Of a stretch of 64,000 nucleotides of DNA, positions 34,899-46,952 are shown piece after piece (the first letter of the stretch is position 1; each line of letters opens with the position of its first letter). The position numbers and the translations under genes were made by a program. The stretch is taken from assembly GCA_024364735.1 (NCBI GenBank), contig JAGFNQ010007698.1, positions 1 through 64,000 of the forward strand. The letters run 5' to 3'. The notes under the pieces were generated by a model. It searched no databases. It was not told the origin of the DNA and saw only the letters and a program-made list of their open reading frames with translations. The stretch is from Boesenbergia rotunda (Eukaryota > Streptophyta > Magnoliopsida > Zingiberales > Zingiberaceae).

Positions 34899-35614
34899 CA
34901 TACATCCTCCGAAATCTAGCTGATGCCCTCATATCACCCAACCAGACACCGAAGAAGGAATACCACTGAGATCCCTAATCGCAATGCTGAGCAACTAAGG
35001 GGTGAAGCAAACCAGCCCTAGGTCAAGCACATCGATGGCGATACTAATAAGTAATAGAGACGAGCCAAGGAATTGATGGCTTACCTTTAGCGTGGCCAGA
35101 GCACACGACCAAAAGGACTAGTTCCGACGAGGTTGCGGGGGCTCCATCGATCAAGGAAGGACGGCTTGCGCCGAGCAATTCCGAGAAAAGTGCGTTGCTC
35201 CCTCGTGCCCGCGCGACCTAGAGGTGAAAGAATATAGGGCATCGACCAAATCCGAAAAGAAGGAAGAGAAGGGGAGGGAGATAGCTGCATCAGAGCTCCA
35301 TCGCGCACGGTCGGCGTTGTCGGCGTCGGCTACAGACGGAGAAGCAAAAGTCGGGCGTAGGTGATTAGGCCGAATGGAGAAGGAATTAGGGTTGCGACTT
35401 ATGTAAAGGCATTTTTGCACTTAAGTCCAACAAGTTCAGCCTAATCACAAGGATGCCCCTCAATTTTAAACTTAATTATGTCTTTGCCCTTGTAATTGTT
35501 TAGTTTATTACATTTTGGTCCCTAAGTTTGTCTCCAAGGTCTCTAGCACCCTGGAATCTACTTGGTAACTCTCCGAAAATTTTTGGAACCTTCTCAAAAA
35601 TGTCGGATTTAACA

Positions 35615-36215
35615 GAAGTAGTTCTGCGAGTTTGGGATTACTGACTATGACGGAAAGACAGATTCTGAAGATCATGTCTGCAAGTTCAAGAATTCGGCAC
35701 TTCTGCACCAGTACACCGATGGTGTAAAGTGCCGAGTGTTCTTGAACACTCTATCAGGAGCAGCCCAGCGATGGTTCCAAAGGCTGCCTTAGGGTTCTGT
35801 CAACTCCTTCATGGAGGTTAGAACTGCCATCCTTCATCATTTCGCCAGCATCCATCGCTATCAGAAGACGAAATTAAATTTATTTGCTCTAAAGCAGAAG
35901 CCTAAGGAACCACTCAAGGATTACATTCAGCAGTTCAACCGAGTGGCACAGGATGTGAACTGCAACATCGGAGATCCTCGTCAGTGCCTGCACCCAAGGG
36001 CTCTCGGAAGGGGATTTCTTCTGATCTTTGGTAAAGAAGGACCCACCAGCTTCGATGATCTACTGGGGCGTTCTGTCAAGCACATCAACGTGGAAGAAGT
36101 GCAACACGCCAACCGTAAGGAGCCAGCCGGGGCCCCTACCCAAACCGTAGTATGGTCGGAAAGAAAGGAACCTCCGGCTCCAGCACGAGGAAAAGACCTT
36201 CGCTTGGGAAAAGAC
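35615..36215 (+). pseudogene. Element F gag, continued (retrotransposon gag domain)
   Basis: After the insertion of G, gag resumes with DHVCKFKN and the conserved block TLSGAAQRWFQRLP, then a TAG where a glutamine codon is usual. It continues through FASIHRYQKTK and the LKDYIQQFNRVAQ segment. This is the capsid-like domain of Tat-group gag proteins. It is cut again at 36216 by the LTR of Copia element C. No zinc knuckle or pol of F is in the window. Confidence 0.8.
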
Positions 36216-37560
36216 TGTTGGTGCAGAAAGCACCCAAGTCAAACCTGTATTTTGATAATGGCAACAGGGTTCAAAAGTTAAGGTATATTGTTTGTCTAAC
36301 TTACTACTCAAGTGTGCAGGGTAAAAAGTCCTAGCGAAGGACTGCTAGGCACTGGCGAAGGAATGTCAGGGTAAAAAGTCCTAGCGAAGGACTACTAGGC
36401 ACTGGCGAAGGAATGCCAGGGTACTGAAGCCCTAGCGAAGGACTACTAGGCACCAGGCGAAGGACAGCTTGGGACTGAAGACCTGGCGAAGGAATGCTAG
36501 GCACCAGGCGAAGGACAGCTTGGTATCCAAGACCTGGCGAAGGACCGCTAGGCAAAAGTCCAACTGGAGAAGCCGGTTGGCATCAGGTACATTCTCCCGA
36601 GAGGAGTAGGTGAGGACGCGTTCCCCGTCGAGGGAACAGTAGGCATCGGTTCGACCTAGGGTTCCATTTTGGAGACCCAAAGTCAGAACCAAGACAGCTG
36701 AGGCTGTATAAACTAACATCTTATTGTTTTATGTTGTTTTGGACTAACCCTGGATGCAGGACCGAAGGAACGAGTGTCTGCAGCTCAAAAAGCCTCAAAG
36801 GAGTGAGGCAAAGGCTGAGTAGGGCGCCCGGAGTGTCCCGGGCGCCCCCAAGGTGAACACAAAACAAAGTAAACCATGGAGAGCTTCGGCAGCTTATGGG
36901 CGGGGTGCCCCCGTGCTCCCGGGCGCCCCCAGGTGAAGCCAACGAAGGAAGCCAGCGAGAAGCCAAACGGATGAGAGTTGACCCGGTCAATCCGGGCGCC
37001 CCAGCGTCCCGAGCGTCCCCAGTCAAGATCTGATCCCGAGTTTGAAGGGATCAGAGCTGACCAAGAAGAACTCGGATCGGCTTACACGTGGGGGGGGGGG
37101 GGCGCCCCCGACGTTCCGGGTGCCCCCAGGTGCCATAAAAAGGGCCCTCGACCCCAAGGCTTCAACACTCAATTCATTCAACGCAACCACGCTCTTCTGC
37201 TCCCGCGCTCTGCTCCAGAAACCTCCCGACTCGAGATACAAGCGCCGACGACGTCCCTTTGCTCCGAGAAACATTCCACACCGGACGTCGGTAACGAAGA
37301 GCAATTTCCTTTTTGTGTTTACTATACTGCAATTGTAAAATCTATTTGTAAACCATTTTGCGCACATATAGAATTGCCCATAGTAAACGGTCAACGACCG
37401 TGGGCCTTGGAGTAGGAGCCAACCGCGACTCCGAACCAAGTAAAAAACTTGGTGTTTTCGTTTGTTTGTTTTATTTTCCGCTGCTTAATTTCTCTATCTC
37501 TTAAATCCGAATGTTTTCCGATATTCACCCCTCCCCTTTATCGGTTCTCTCGATCCAACA
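36216..37560 (+). repeat. 5' LTR of element C (1345 bp)
   Basis: Runs from TGTTGGTGCAGA to GATCCAACA. It holds a hairpin array at 36330-36580, the shared block at 36598-36660, a GGGCGCCC cluster at 36825-37130, a TATA-like CATAAAAAGG at 37134-37143, and a run of 13 G at 37090-37102 inside the cluster. It is colinear with the Y LTR. Confidence 0.9.
36330..36580 (+). repeat. Tandem hairpin array in the C 5' LTR
   Basis: Seven to eight units with paired stems (CCTAGC/GCTAGG and variants such as CTGGCG with TGCCAG) around GAAGGACT-type loops. The array is shorter than in Y and some stems have mismatches. The final CCAAC/GTTGG unit is at 36559-36579. Confidence 0.75.
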
Positions 37561-37562
37561 AG

Positions 37563-37574
37563 TGGTATCAGAGC
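37563..37574 (+). other. Primer-binding site of element C (tRNA-Met type)
   Basis: TGGTATCAGAGC begins two bases after the LTR end at 37560. Confidence 0.9.
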
Positions 37575-37780
37575 GGGGAAGCTCAAATTTGGTGCAACCA
37601 CCAATTTGAGAATTTTTTTTCGGATTTTTACAATTTTTTTTATATTTTTTTTTTCGAAATTTCTCTCGTTAATCGAGGTTGGTGCAACACCCCTCGATAA
37701 TTATTCACTCTTTATCCCGCACTACTAATCCAAGACCAAGTCTTGAGATATTTGTCTCTCTTTTTCTTAGTTTCAGATAA

Positions 37781-39404
37781 ATGGCCATCCAAGAAGGCTT
37801 CAGCACTGCAAGACCACCTCTCTTCAGTGGGGAGGACTTCTCCTATTGGAAGAGCAGAATGGAGGTCCACCTGAAAACTCAGGTGGACATGTGGATAATC
37901 ATCCAGTCCGGACTGGAGATTCCAAGAAATGCTGAAGGAGTACCACCGCTCTGAAACTGAAAATTGAAGTGGATGCAAAGGCGACCCAGACCCTCCAATG
38001 CGGCTTAACCAAAGAAGAGTTGAACCGAGTGGGTCCTTTCAATAGTGCCAAGGAACTGTGGGGGAAACTGATCGAGCTGCACGAAGGAACATCAGACACT
38101 CGGATCAGCAAGAGGGATCTCCTCCTGAACAAGCTGTATACAATTAAAATGACCGACAACGAAACAGCAGCTCAGCTTCACGCCCGAATCCAGGAACTGA
38201 TGAGCGGACTGCACACCATTGGTCACAAGGTAGAAAACCGTGACTTAATAAGGTACGCTTTAAATGCTTTCCCTTGAAATACCTTGTGGGCATCTATGGT
38301 AGATGCATACAAGGTTTCAAGGTACCTTTCAAAAGTTAAATTAGATGAATTGTTCTCTGAATTAGAGTTACACGAACAGACTAACTGCAATCTGGCCGAG
38401 AAAGGTATTGCTTTTGTTGCATGTACAACTAGAAGGACAACCAAGAAAAAGCATCAACCTGAACCTGAGTCTAACTCAGACTCAGAAGACGAAGAAGGAG
38501 ATCGACCTAAGCTGGTACGACTGGCCCGAAACTATTACAAGGAGTTAAAAAACCAAACCAACAGACGGAAAGCCAGCCAAAGAAAGGATGAATCGGCTGA
38601 ACCCGCAAATGAAAAGAACAAGCCCAACGTGACCTGCTACGAGTGCAAGAAGAAGGGTCACTACAAGACAAAGTGTCCGAACCTAAAGGAGACCAAGAAG
38701 AATAGAAGGAAAAAGGCACTTCAGGCAACGTGGGACGAGTCCTCCTCCTCCTCCGAAGAAGAGGTCCCACAGTCTAACCTGCTTGCACTAACCGCCTCGG
38801 AAGAAATCCGGACCGAGTCAGAATCGGAACAGGACGACGACAGACTAACATTTTCAGAAAACGGCGAAATCAAGGTAAGTGGTTTTACTAGAAGTCAGTT
38901 AAGTGAATTAATTGCTTATCTTTCTCGAGATTTGGCGAAAGCCAAACTCCGAGTCGAGTCCCTCCGATAGGAAGTAAAACTTCTGAGAGAGGGAGCTGAC
39001 CCTAAACCCTTAACTGAGAAGGTTCAAGAAGAAACCTCTACTCAAGTTGAAAAATTTGAGAAAGAGAACTACTCCCTGAAAACTCAAGTTAAGGATCTTA
39101 GATCAGCCTTAGAACGATTCACTTCTGGTTCCAAGAATCTTGACATGATTCTTGGAAAACAAAAATCGGTTCTAAATCGATCCGGACTAGGTTATAGAAC
39201 CAAGTCTCGACAAAGATCCTACTTTGCTGTACTGAACCAGTCCAGACCTAAAGTTCAGGCATGGGTACCAAAACTATGCCTGAACAAACAAACTGGATCA
39301 AACCAATATTGGATCCCCAAGGACAAGATTCACATCTTGCCAAACCATTATCGTGGCTATAGTCCAGGGGGAGCCAAATTGAAAACAATAGTAATTATTA
39401 GATA
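37781..39404 (+). pseudogene. Element C gag
   Basis: The ATG at 37781 opens MAIQEGFSTARPPLFSGEDF and the YWKSRM segment. A frameshift near 37950 is followed by the LQCGLTKEELNRVGPF region. A TGA at 38275 replaces the arginine expected in AFPRN, and a TAG at 38968 a glutamine. The zinc knuckle is CYECKKKGHYKTKC, followed by serine/glutamate clusters and a coiled coil with NLDMIL. The last part (WIPKDKIHIL) matches the end of gag in E. It ends with TAA at 39402. Confidence 0.85.
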
Positions 39405-40085
39405 AAATTCAATTCTTGATTGCAATTTGCCTGTTTGCTTGTTTATTTAATTTCTGCAATTTACCATGCTTAGACTAAGGAATGGTTAGTTTAAGGACCA
39501 AACCAACTTAACTGAAATTTGACAACAAAGTATTGGGTGGCGGTGAGATGATAGTACGTTAGGGAAACCAACTCTAATAAGGTCAAGTATACTTGGTCTC
39601 TTTAGACTGGTGAAACTAGCCGAAGCTACCGATCCAAAACTCAAACTAGTTAGATCAAAATTTTTCAAAGATTAATTTTGAAAATGAAATTTCATTAAAA
39701 GGCTTTGTCAAGGAAAGGGTTGATGATTCAATAAGGCTACGACCAAAGAAGGCCTAGTGCCTCGCCAAGTCCTGGAAGACAATTTTTGAAATTCAAATTC
39801 TAATTATTCTTTGTCAAATTCAAATCTAACACAAATTTTCAGTTACTTGTAGACTTAAACATTCTTTTCAAAACAAATTCAACTGTTTTCAAAATTAATT
39901 AAGATTTTCAAAATAAATCATGTTTTTTAAAAAAAATCCTTTTATCAAAACCTGTCTCACAAAACCTATAAGGCTAACGTGATTGAAAACCCTAGATTTG
40001 GGTGAGACAGACTAGTCTGTGAAAATCAATTTAGGCTATTCCTGATTCTAATTGGATCCAAATCAACAAAACTCTTTATGTGTAG
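39391..40085 (+). other. Spacer between gag and pol of C; candidate intron
   Basis: No protein is encoded here. In element E gag and pol are separated by only a stop codon, so this is an insertion relative to E. A GTAATT at 39391 falls on a gag codon boundary and a TGTGTAG at 40079-40085 precedes codon-phase sequence of pol. Removing 39391-40085 would join gag and pol in frame. The same spacer is kept in element Y (about 6040-6640, inverted). Splicing is a hypothesis only. Confidence 0.35.
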
Positions 40086-40097
40086 GAACATAAAGAT

Positions 40098-42070
40098 TTG
40101 GACCAATGGATGTTGGATAGCGGTTGCTCCAGACACATGACTGGAGATAAATTGAAATTCACCAAACTCAAATTCAAGAACCTAGGCTCTGTGGCATTTG
40201 GCAACAATGCTACACTCAAGGTAATTAGGTCAAGTAATATTGAACTCAACTCTAACTTTATTATTAAGAAAGTACTCTTGGTTGAACAATTCAATTTTAA
40301 CTTGCTTAGCATAAGTCAGTTGTGTGACTCTGGTTATACAATTACCTTTAACAATTCTAACTGCCTAATTAGAAACGTACAAGACTCAGAAATCATGCTT
40401 AAGGGCACTAGGAAAAATAATGTTTACACTATAAACCTTCCCCTAGTACCTAAATGCATGTTAACCCAGTTAGAACAATCAAACCTCTGGCATAGGAGAC
40501 TAGGTCACACCAACCTAAGAACTATTTCAAAAATCACCCAACTTGGCTTAATTAAATGTATTCCCAAGATTAAAAATCATGAAAACCTAATCTGTGAATC
40601 TTGCAATCAAGGTAAACAAACCAGATCTAATCACAAACTAATTCAATCTGACCTAACTCAAACCACACTTGAGCTCCTGCACCTTGACCTATTTGATTCA
40701 CACGGAGCCAAGTCACTAAGCGAAAGCCGGTACTGCTTAGTAATAGTTGATGATTATTCTAGGTTCACCTGGGTTAGGTTTCTAAAGACCAAAGATGAAA
40801 CCCTAAACCTACTTAATGAATTCTGTAAATTAATTAAAATCAAAACGATACTAAAATCAAAAGACTTAGAAGTGACCACGGGGGAGAATTTGAAAATCAA
40901 CGGTTCGAGGAATTCTGTAAGGTAAATGGGTATATACATGAATTTTCATGTCCTAGAACCCCCCAACAAAATGGGATAGTCGAAAGAAAGAATAGAACAC
41001 TACAGGAAGCCGCTAGGGCAATGATCAATGAATTTAACTTAGCAAACCAATATTGGGCAGAAGCAATTAGTACGGCTTGCTACATCCAAAATAGGGTCCT
41101 GATTAACAAGCGACACAACAAAACACCCTATGAACTATATTACCATAGACTCCCAAATCTACACTACCTAAGGGTCTTTGGATGCAAAGTCCATATCCTA
41201 AACACCAAAGACTACTTAGGAAAATTCCAGTCTAAGTCAACCCCAGGCATTTTCTTAGGATACTCAACAACGAGTAGAGCCTATAGGGTTTACAACAACC
41301 AAACCAAGAAAATCGAAGCAACAACCAATCTAATATTTGATGAAGAAAGTAATTCAAATCCAAATCTAACTTCATCAAACATTGATCAAGAAGATAATCA
41401 ACAAATTGGTGAATCCTTAATTGAACCTATAAACGAACTAACCATTGAACCAACTAGTGAATCAAATGAACCAATTATTGAACCAATAATTGAACCAGCT
41501 CAAAGAGTTGAATCAAATAGTGAACCAAACCGACCAGCCGGACCTGAGGCTGAACCAAGTTCTAGAAAATCCAAGAAACCCAGACTCAGTCACCCAACCG
41601 ATCAAATTGTGGGTGATCCAACTCTAGGAGTCAGGACTAGATCCTCCTATAGGAACCTTAGTCAAATAGCAATGATTTCAAAAATAGAACCTAAAACTAT
41701 AGATGAAGCCCTACCTGATCCTGATTGGATCATAGCTATGCAGGAAGAATTAGCCCAATTTGAGAGGAACCAAGTCTGGGAACTAGTGCCTAAACCTGCA
41801 GGCAAATCCATTATTGACACTAAGTGGGTTTTTAGGAATAAACTAAATGATCAAGGAGAAATAGTCAGAAATAAAGCCCGCCTAGTAGCGAAGGGATTCA
41901 GCCAAGTAGAAGGGTTAGATTACGACGAAACATATGCCCCAGTAGCTAGACTCGAGTCCATCAGGATGTTATTAGCCTTTACATCCCATAAAGGATTTAA
42001 GTTATACCAAATGGATGTGAAGTCAGCCTTTTTAAATGGATTCATTAAAGAAGAAGTTTATGTAGGGTAA
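40098..42070 (+). pseudogene. Element C protease, integrase and start of RT
   Basis: The protease motif is WMLDSGCSRHMTGD at the start. The pre-integrase zinc region has LWHRRLGHTNLR and CESCNQGK. Integrase core aspartate is in LLHLDLFD with VIVDDYSR after it. A one-base deletion near 40868 shifts the frame at the second aspartate region, after which PQQNGIVERKNR gives the catalytic glutamate. The RT begins WVFRNKLNDQGE and reaches LYQMDVKSAFLNG before a TAA at 42068, where CAA (Gln) is expected. Confidence 0.9.
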
Positions 42071-42106
42071 CCCCCTGGGTTTGAGGACTTAGAAAGACCT
42101 GACCAC

Positions 42107-43213
42107 GTGTTCAAACTTACTAAAGCATTATATGGGCTAAAACAAGCACCTAGGGCCTGGTATGAACGCTTGTCAACTTATTTAATTTCTAAAGAATTTA
42201 AACAAGGACAAATTGACTCAACCATATTTATTAAAACCCTAGGAAAAGATATATTCATTGCCCAAATCTACATAGATGACATAATCTTTGGGTCCACCAA
42301 CTCAAACTTTCTAAAAGAATTTGTTAAAATAATGGAAAATGAATTTGAAAAGAGCTTAGTTGGTGAGCTTAACTTTTTCTTAGGATTACAAATCAAACAA
42401 ACTACGGATGGAAATCATGTCCATCAATCCAAATATGCTAAAAAGTTAATAAAGAAATTTAAAATGGATAACTCTAAAAGCATAAGTACCCCCATGGCCA
42501 CTAATATAAAAATAGACAGTGACCCTGATGGTAAACCAGTAGACCTTAAACTCTATAGAAGTATGATAGGAAGTCTACTGTACCTTACAGCCAGCAGACC
42601 TGATATTCTTTTTGCTGTAGGGATGTGCGCTAGATACCAAATCTGTGCTAAGGAAACACACTTACCAGCCCTAAAAAGAATACTAAGATATGTCAAGGGC
42701 ACCCTAAATGTAGGGATTTGGTATCCTAGGACCTCAACCTTCGACTTGTCAGGATACTCGGACTCTGACTACGCAGGTTGTAAATTAGATAGAAAGAGCA
42801 CAAGTGGAAGCTGCCAACTATTAGGAAACAGTCTAGTAAGTTGGTGCAGCAGAAAACAACACTGTGTAGCTCTATCCACAACTGAAGCTGAGTATGCTGC
42901 CTTAGGAGAGTGTGTAGCACAACTTTTATGGATGATGCACACTCTTAAGGACTTTCAGCTCAATTACACCCAAACCCAAGTTTTTATTGATAATATAAGC
43001 TCAATTAATCTAACTAAAAACCCAATCCAACATTCCAGAACTAAACACATAGAAGTTAAGCGCCATTTTGTAAGAGATCATGTAGCCAGGGGTGAGATAG
43101 TCCTTAAGCATGTAGACTCTAAATCTAACTTAGCTGACATATTCACCAAACCCCTACCTGAGTCTGAGTTCAGTTCACTAAGAAGGCAGTTAGGATTATG
43201 CTTGGTAGAATAG
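42107..43213 (+). pseudogene. Element C reverse transcriptase (continued) and RNase H
   Basis: This continues the same frame as 41021-42070 after the single TAA. It contains ALYGLKQAPRAWYERL, the catalytic YIDDIIFG, the LGLQIKQT segment, and RNase H with GYSDSDYAGC, STTEAEY and the terminal ADIFTKPL. The RNase H ends at a natural-looking stop at 43211. Thus integrase to RNase H is one frame with one deletion and one stop. Confidence 0.92.
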
Positions 43214-44532
43214 GTTTACCTTGCTTTTTGATTTTTCTACTACTTTACTCATGCTTTTAAATCAGTTTTTTAAAAAAAAATTATGTTTTCAAAATCAAAT
43301 TTTAACTTAGTTTTGAAAAATTTTAAAATATTTTTTTGACTTAGTTTTATTTTAAAACTACCCCCTTCAAAACTAGGGTTTTTTTCGCAAATGGACTTAG
43401 CCTAGGCCCTAACCCTAGAACTGCATGCACCTATAGATTTAGAAGCCAGCATCTCACAAGCACCTTAGGATTCTTTTGATTGATAACCTAGAATGGAGTG
43501 AGATGCTTAGGTCTTTGCCTTAATTCAAGATGCTTTAAGTCAGTCCATCTGCAATAATTGGGGCACTAAATACAAACTACACAGTAATCATGTTAAGTAT
43601 CAAGTTTAGAAAATCTAACTTGAACAGAACACTTAACTTGACTAACCCCAGCAAAAACTATTGTTTAATAACAGTTAGTAAGTAGCTAATTGGGTTAGAC
43701 AGGACTCTAAAAGAAACTGATTTGGTTTAGTTCATATCCTAAATTGGGTCAGTACAGCAAAATAATGCAATTTATTATTTCACTCTTATGCAATCATCCT
43801 GTTTCTGCTATATTTATTTGTTTTTTTGATATATAGAAAAGGGGGAGAAATAGGAAAGGAGGAAAGGAGAGTTTAAAATTTTCTAAAATTAGAGTTTAAA
43901 ATTTTCTCATATTTCTTATATAAAGTTTTTTTTTTCAAAATTTCAAACTCTATCCTTTATTCAAAAAGTATTTCAAAACTTAAGTTTGCAAAATTTTTCA
44001 AAGTATTTCAAAACTTAAGTTTGCAAAATTTTTCTAAGTATCTCAAAACTTAAGTTTGCAAAATTTTTCTAAGTATTTCAAAACTTAAGTTTGCAAAATT
44101 TTTCTAAGTATTTCAAAATTTAAGTTTGCTAAATTTTTCTAAGTATCTTAAAACTTAAGTTTGCAAAATTTTTCTAAGTATCTCAAAACTTAAGTTTGCA
44201 AAATTTTTCTAAGTATTTCAAAACTTAAGTTTGCAAAATTTTTCTAAGTACTTAAAATTTTTTTATGCTCAACTTAAAGTTTTTTCTAAGTATATAAACA
44301 TAAATTTTCCAAAGTGCACAACGAAACTTGTTTTGGAAAATATATCTTTAGAGTTCTATTGAAAAAAATTATTCTAAGAAAAAATTAATCCATCTTTAGA
44401 CTTAGAACATAATTTTCAAAAACCCCACGAATTTTTTGAAATATCTAGGGGGAGATTCCTTCCAGGGGGAGGGAACAAAAATTTATTTTTTATTTATTAA
44501 CTTAACTTTTTGAACTAGGGTTGCCATAAATC
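43214..44532 (+). other. AT-rich tail of element C, with a 35-bp minisatellite
   Basis: No frame with a family signal follows pol, so C lacks the extra ORF found in E. At 43966-44262 about eight copies of a 35-bp unit containing aaaacttaagtttgcaaaat follow each other with one or two differences. Confidence 0.65.
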
Positions 44533-44546
44533 AAAAAGGAGGAGAT

Positions 44547-44659
44547 TGTTGGTGCAGATAGCACCCAAGTCAAACCTGTATTTTGATAATGGCAACAGGG
44601 TTCAAAAGTTAAGGTATATTGTTTGTCTAACTTGCTACTCAAGTGTGCAGGGTAAAAAG
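44547..44659 (+). repeat. Start of the 3' LTR of element C, interrupted by element D
   Basis: It follows the purine tract AAAAAGGAGGAGAT and matches 36216-36328 almost exactly (TGTTGGTGCAGATAGCACCC against TGTTGGTGCAGAAAGCACCC). It breaks at 44660, where the LTR of D begins. Confidence 0.9.
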
Positions 44660-46938
44660 TGTTGGGACCGGGTGCATGTCGACAAGGATACGAGTTCGTA
44701 AAATTTAAAATTTTTACGTGCAGCGGAAGAGTTTGCATAAAATAATTTCTTAAATTATTTTAACTTCGTATCTAGCATGCAATCTTATGGTGTGTTGACA
44801 TAATCATAAAATAAAACTTTGCGGAAAAGTAAACTAATTTACTTTTATACCTCGCGTAACTTGAAGTAAGGGACGAGATCCAACCGTAGCGTCCCTTGGA
44901 AGCTCCGCCTCTATTCGCGTCCACGCCGAGTTCTCTTCGGGATGACTTCACAAAGTCACGAGTTTTGTGCCGACGAGAACTACTAGATTCTCTATAGGCA
45001 CAACTTGAAAGATCAAGAGAGGAAAGAAAGGAAACTAACCAACGAAGTAACGGAATCGAATTCCGAGAAAGAGGAGTCGCTATCCGCTTCTTCTTCTTCG
45101 TGTTCGGGTTCTCCTTCTTCTTGTAGCTCACGCCAACTTCACCCTTGGAGGAGGGCTTGGTGCGCCGGCCCTAATTCACAAAGTGAAGGGCGCCGGCCCT
45201 AGGTGGGGAGAAGGGGAAGGAGAAGAATAAAAGAGAGAGAGAGAGAGAGCTCTAATTAATCTCTTGATTAATTGATTGATGTTGTGAATAAAGGGCTAGC
45301 CTTTGGGTCCTTTATATAGTAGCAACTCTTTGCTAAGTCTCCCTCTAAACGGAATTAGTTATAAGAAATTTATCCTATAAATTTTCTTAACTAATTATTC
45401 CGTTTAAACCAAATTTTATTATAAACTAATTTATAATAAAACTAATTCTTCTTCTCTTTAAATTATGGAATAAATTTTATAAGAAATTTATAAACTTTCT
45501 TATTATGGAAAAATCAATTCATAATTGATTTTATAAAATTAAAATAAACCAATTCATGGATTATTTTAATCTTCCATAAAAGAATAAATTTCTATAAATT
45601 TTATTTATATAAATTTCCTTATACAAATTTATTTATCCATAATTTATAAAACAAATCATACTAGATTTATTTTATTAATTAAACCAAAATAAACTTGGTT
45701 TATTTCCTTCATTGGCCGGCCACCTAACACCCTCTTTGGCCGGCCCAAACCGACCCGAACCGTCGCGAATTAAACTCATTTAATTCGCCCAAAAAGCCTT
45801 CAAAAGACTTAGCCATTTTTAGCTTCCATTGCGCCTCTGACTAACTCAGATTCGACTTGTTTCTCTTGATCGGAAAATCCAATTTTTAACTCGTTTTAAA
45901 TCCCTCGGATTACTCGTATTGCGTGTGACTAAATAGGCTTTCGATTTATGTTGGCCGTCTATAATTAACCCATTAATTATAGAACGATCATGAGTGGCAC
46001 CTAGTAGTACATCATGATCCCCAATTAATCGAAAGATCAACGGTTTGACCCCAGAAGAAATTATTCTGAAACCCTTCAGCAGCTTTAATGAATTGTGCCT
46101 CATTCCCTTCACCACCTTATACCCACTTGGTTCAGGACACGGTCTATGGTGTCAGTCCCCACTAGGCTGACTACGTCACACCTAGCCCAAGTAGTGTCTT
46201 CCTCGTCCTTTGGATTTCTAATTACTCTCATGTATTTAAGAGACTCGCACTCTTAACATGATATGCTCTGGCCAGAGGCTTTGAGTAACAATCCGACGAT
46301 AGGCCTGGGTATACATCTCCTCGCAAGGAGTGGTGAATCCTTTGTAGGCTGTTCAAACATCTTCGGGCACTTCGGCTTATACCCAACCATCCCGGGTCCA
46401 CACCTCCTTGGAGATGCTTGCTTAAGATGTTAAAGTATAAGTCTCCATGACCAAGATGACTTGAACACCGCAAGTCAAAGGAACATCGCACTTAAGCCGC
46501 AGTAAGATCTTCATTGACATATCTACATGTAGATTCCCATATGAAGTCTTACAGCCAGTCACTCCAATGAACTAGTTCCCTTAACTAGCATCCATGTTTA
46601 TCTCCGGACATCCCAATGTCACCAGCTAGTGAGAATCAGCTGATTAGAGAATAACCCATGCTAGTCTCAACAGAATTGATAGTGTCCATTTTTATCAATT
46701 CATCGACTAGGGATAATTTCAATACTTCACAATTGCACATTAGAGATAATCACTAGTTGTGATCCCATCACAAATTCTCTTATGCTGTGAGTTGTATTGC
46801 GGACATTCAGTAGATGAGTTTAAGATCCCAATCAAATACACAAAACATGTATACTCAAATAGTGAATTATCATTTATTAAAATAAATGTTTACATCATAA
46901 GGCGATTGTCTTAGGACACTTCTCTCATATCACTAACA
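44660..46938 (-). repeat. 3' LTR of element D (2279 bp)
   Basis: On the minus strand it starts TGTTAGTGATATGAG at 46938 and ends GGTCCCAACA at 44660. The purine-rich AAGTGGGAGTT at 46950-46940 precedes the start. It contains a GA microsatellite near 45234-45250 and AT-rich stretches at 45350-45670. The small frames inside have no family signal. Confidence 0.85.
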
Positions 46939-46952
46939 AACTCCCACTTGGC

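Larger units (their letters stand above)
15329..35614 (-). mobile_element. Element G: Tekay/Del-like chromovirus (Ty3/Gypsy), carrying nested element H
   Basis: The element reads on the minus strand. Both LTRs start TGTCACGCC on the plus strand and end ATTTAACA. The 3' LTR is 15329-18318 and the 5' LTR is 23130-35614, which contains the 9268-bp element H. Target duplication is GAAGT (15324-15328 and 35615-35619). Internal sequence has protease remnant, RT, RNase H, integrase and chromodomain in chromovirus order. No gag is recognisable. Frameshifts and stops show it is dead, but the two LTRs are still close to identical over long stretches. Confidence 0.9.
23130..35614 (-). repeat. 5' LTR of element G, interrupted by element H
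   Basis: The LTR parts are 23130-25630 and 34904-35614 (about 3.2 kb together). They match the 3' LTR at 15329-18318 except for the extra segment of about 240 bp around the insertion point. The end at 35614 is followed by the target duplication GAAGT. Confidence 0.9.
36216..44659 (+). mobile_element. Element C: SIRE-like Copia element
   Basis: Plus-strand order is 5' LTR 36216-37560, tRNA-Met primer site 37563, gag 37781-39404, a non-coding spacer of about 0.7 kb, protease-integrase-RT-RNase H 40098-43213, a 1.3 kb AT-rich tail, polypurine tract 44533-44546, and the first 113 bases of a 3' LTR that is cut by element D. It is inserted in the gag of F. Protein order (integrase before RT) is that of Ty1/Copia. 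It is inactivated by one frameshift each in gag and integrase and three stops. Confidence 0.9.

Noticed and set aside
40754..40939. Pararetrovirus (endogenous viral) origin for any pol segment
   Set aside because: All pol segments have integrase and LTR context in Copia or Gypsy order; no movement protein or coat signatures were seen.
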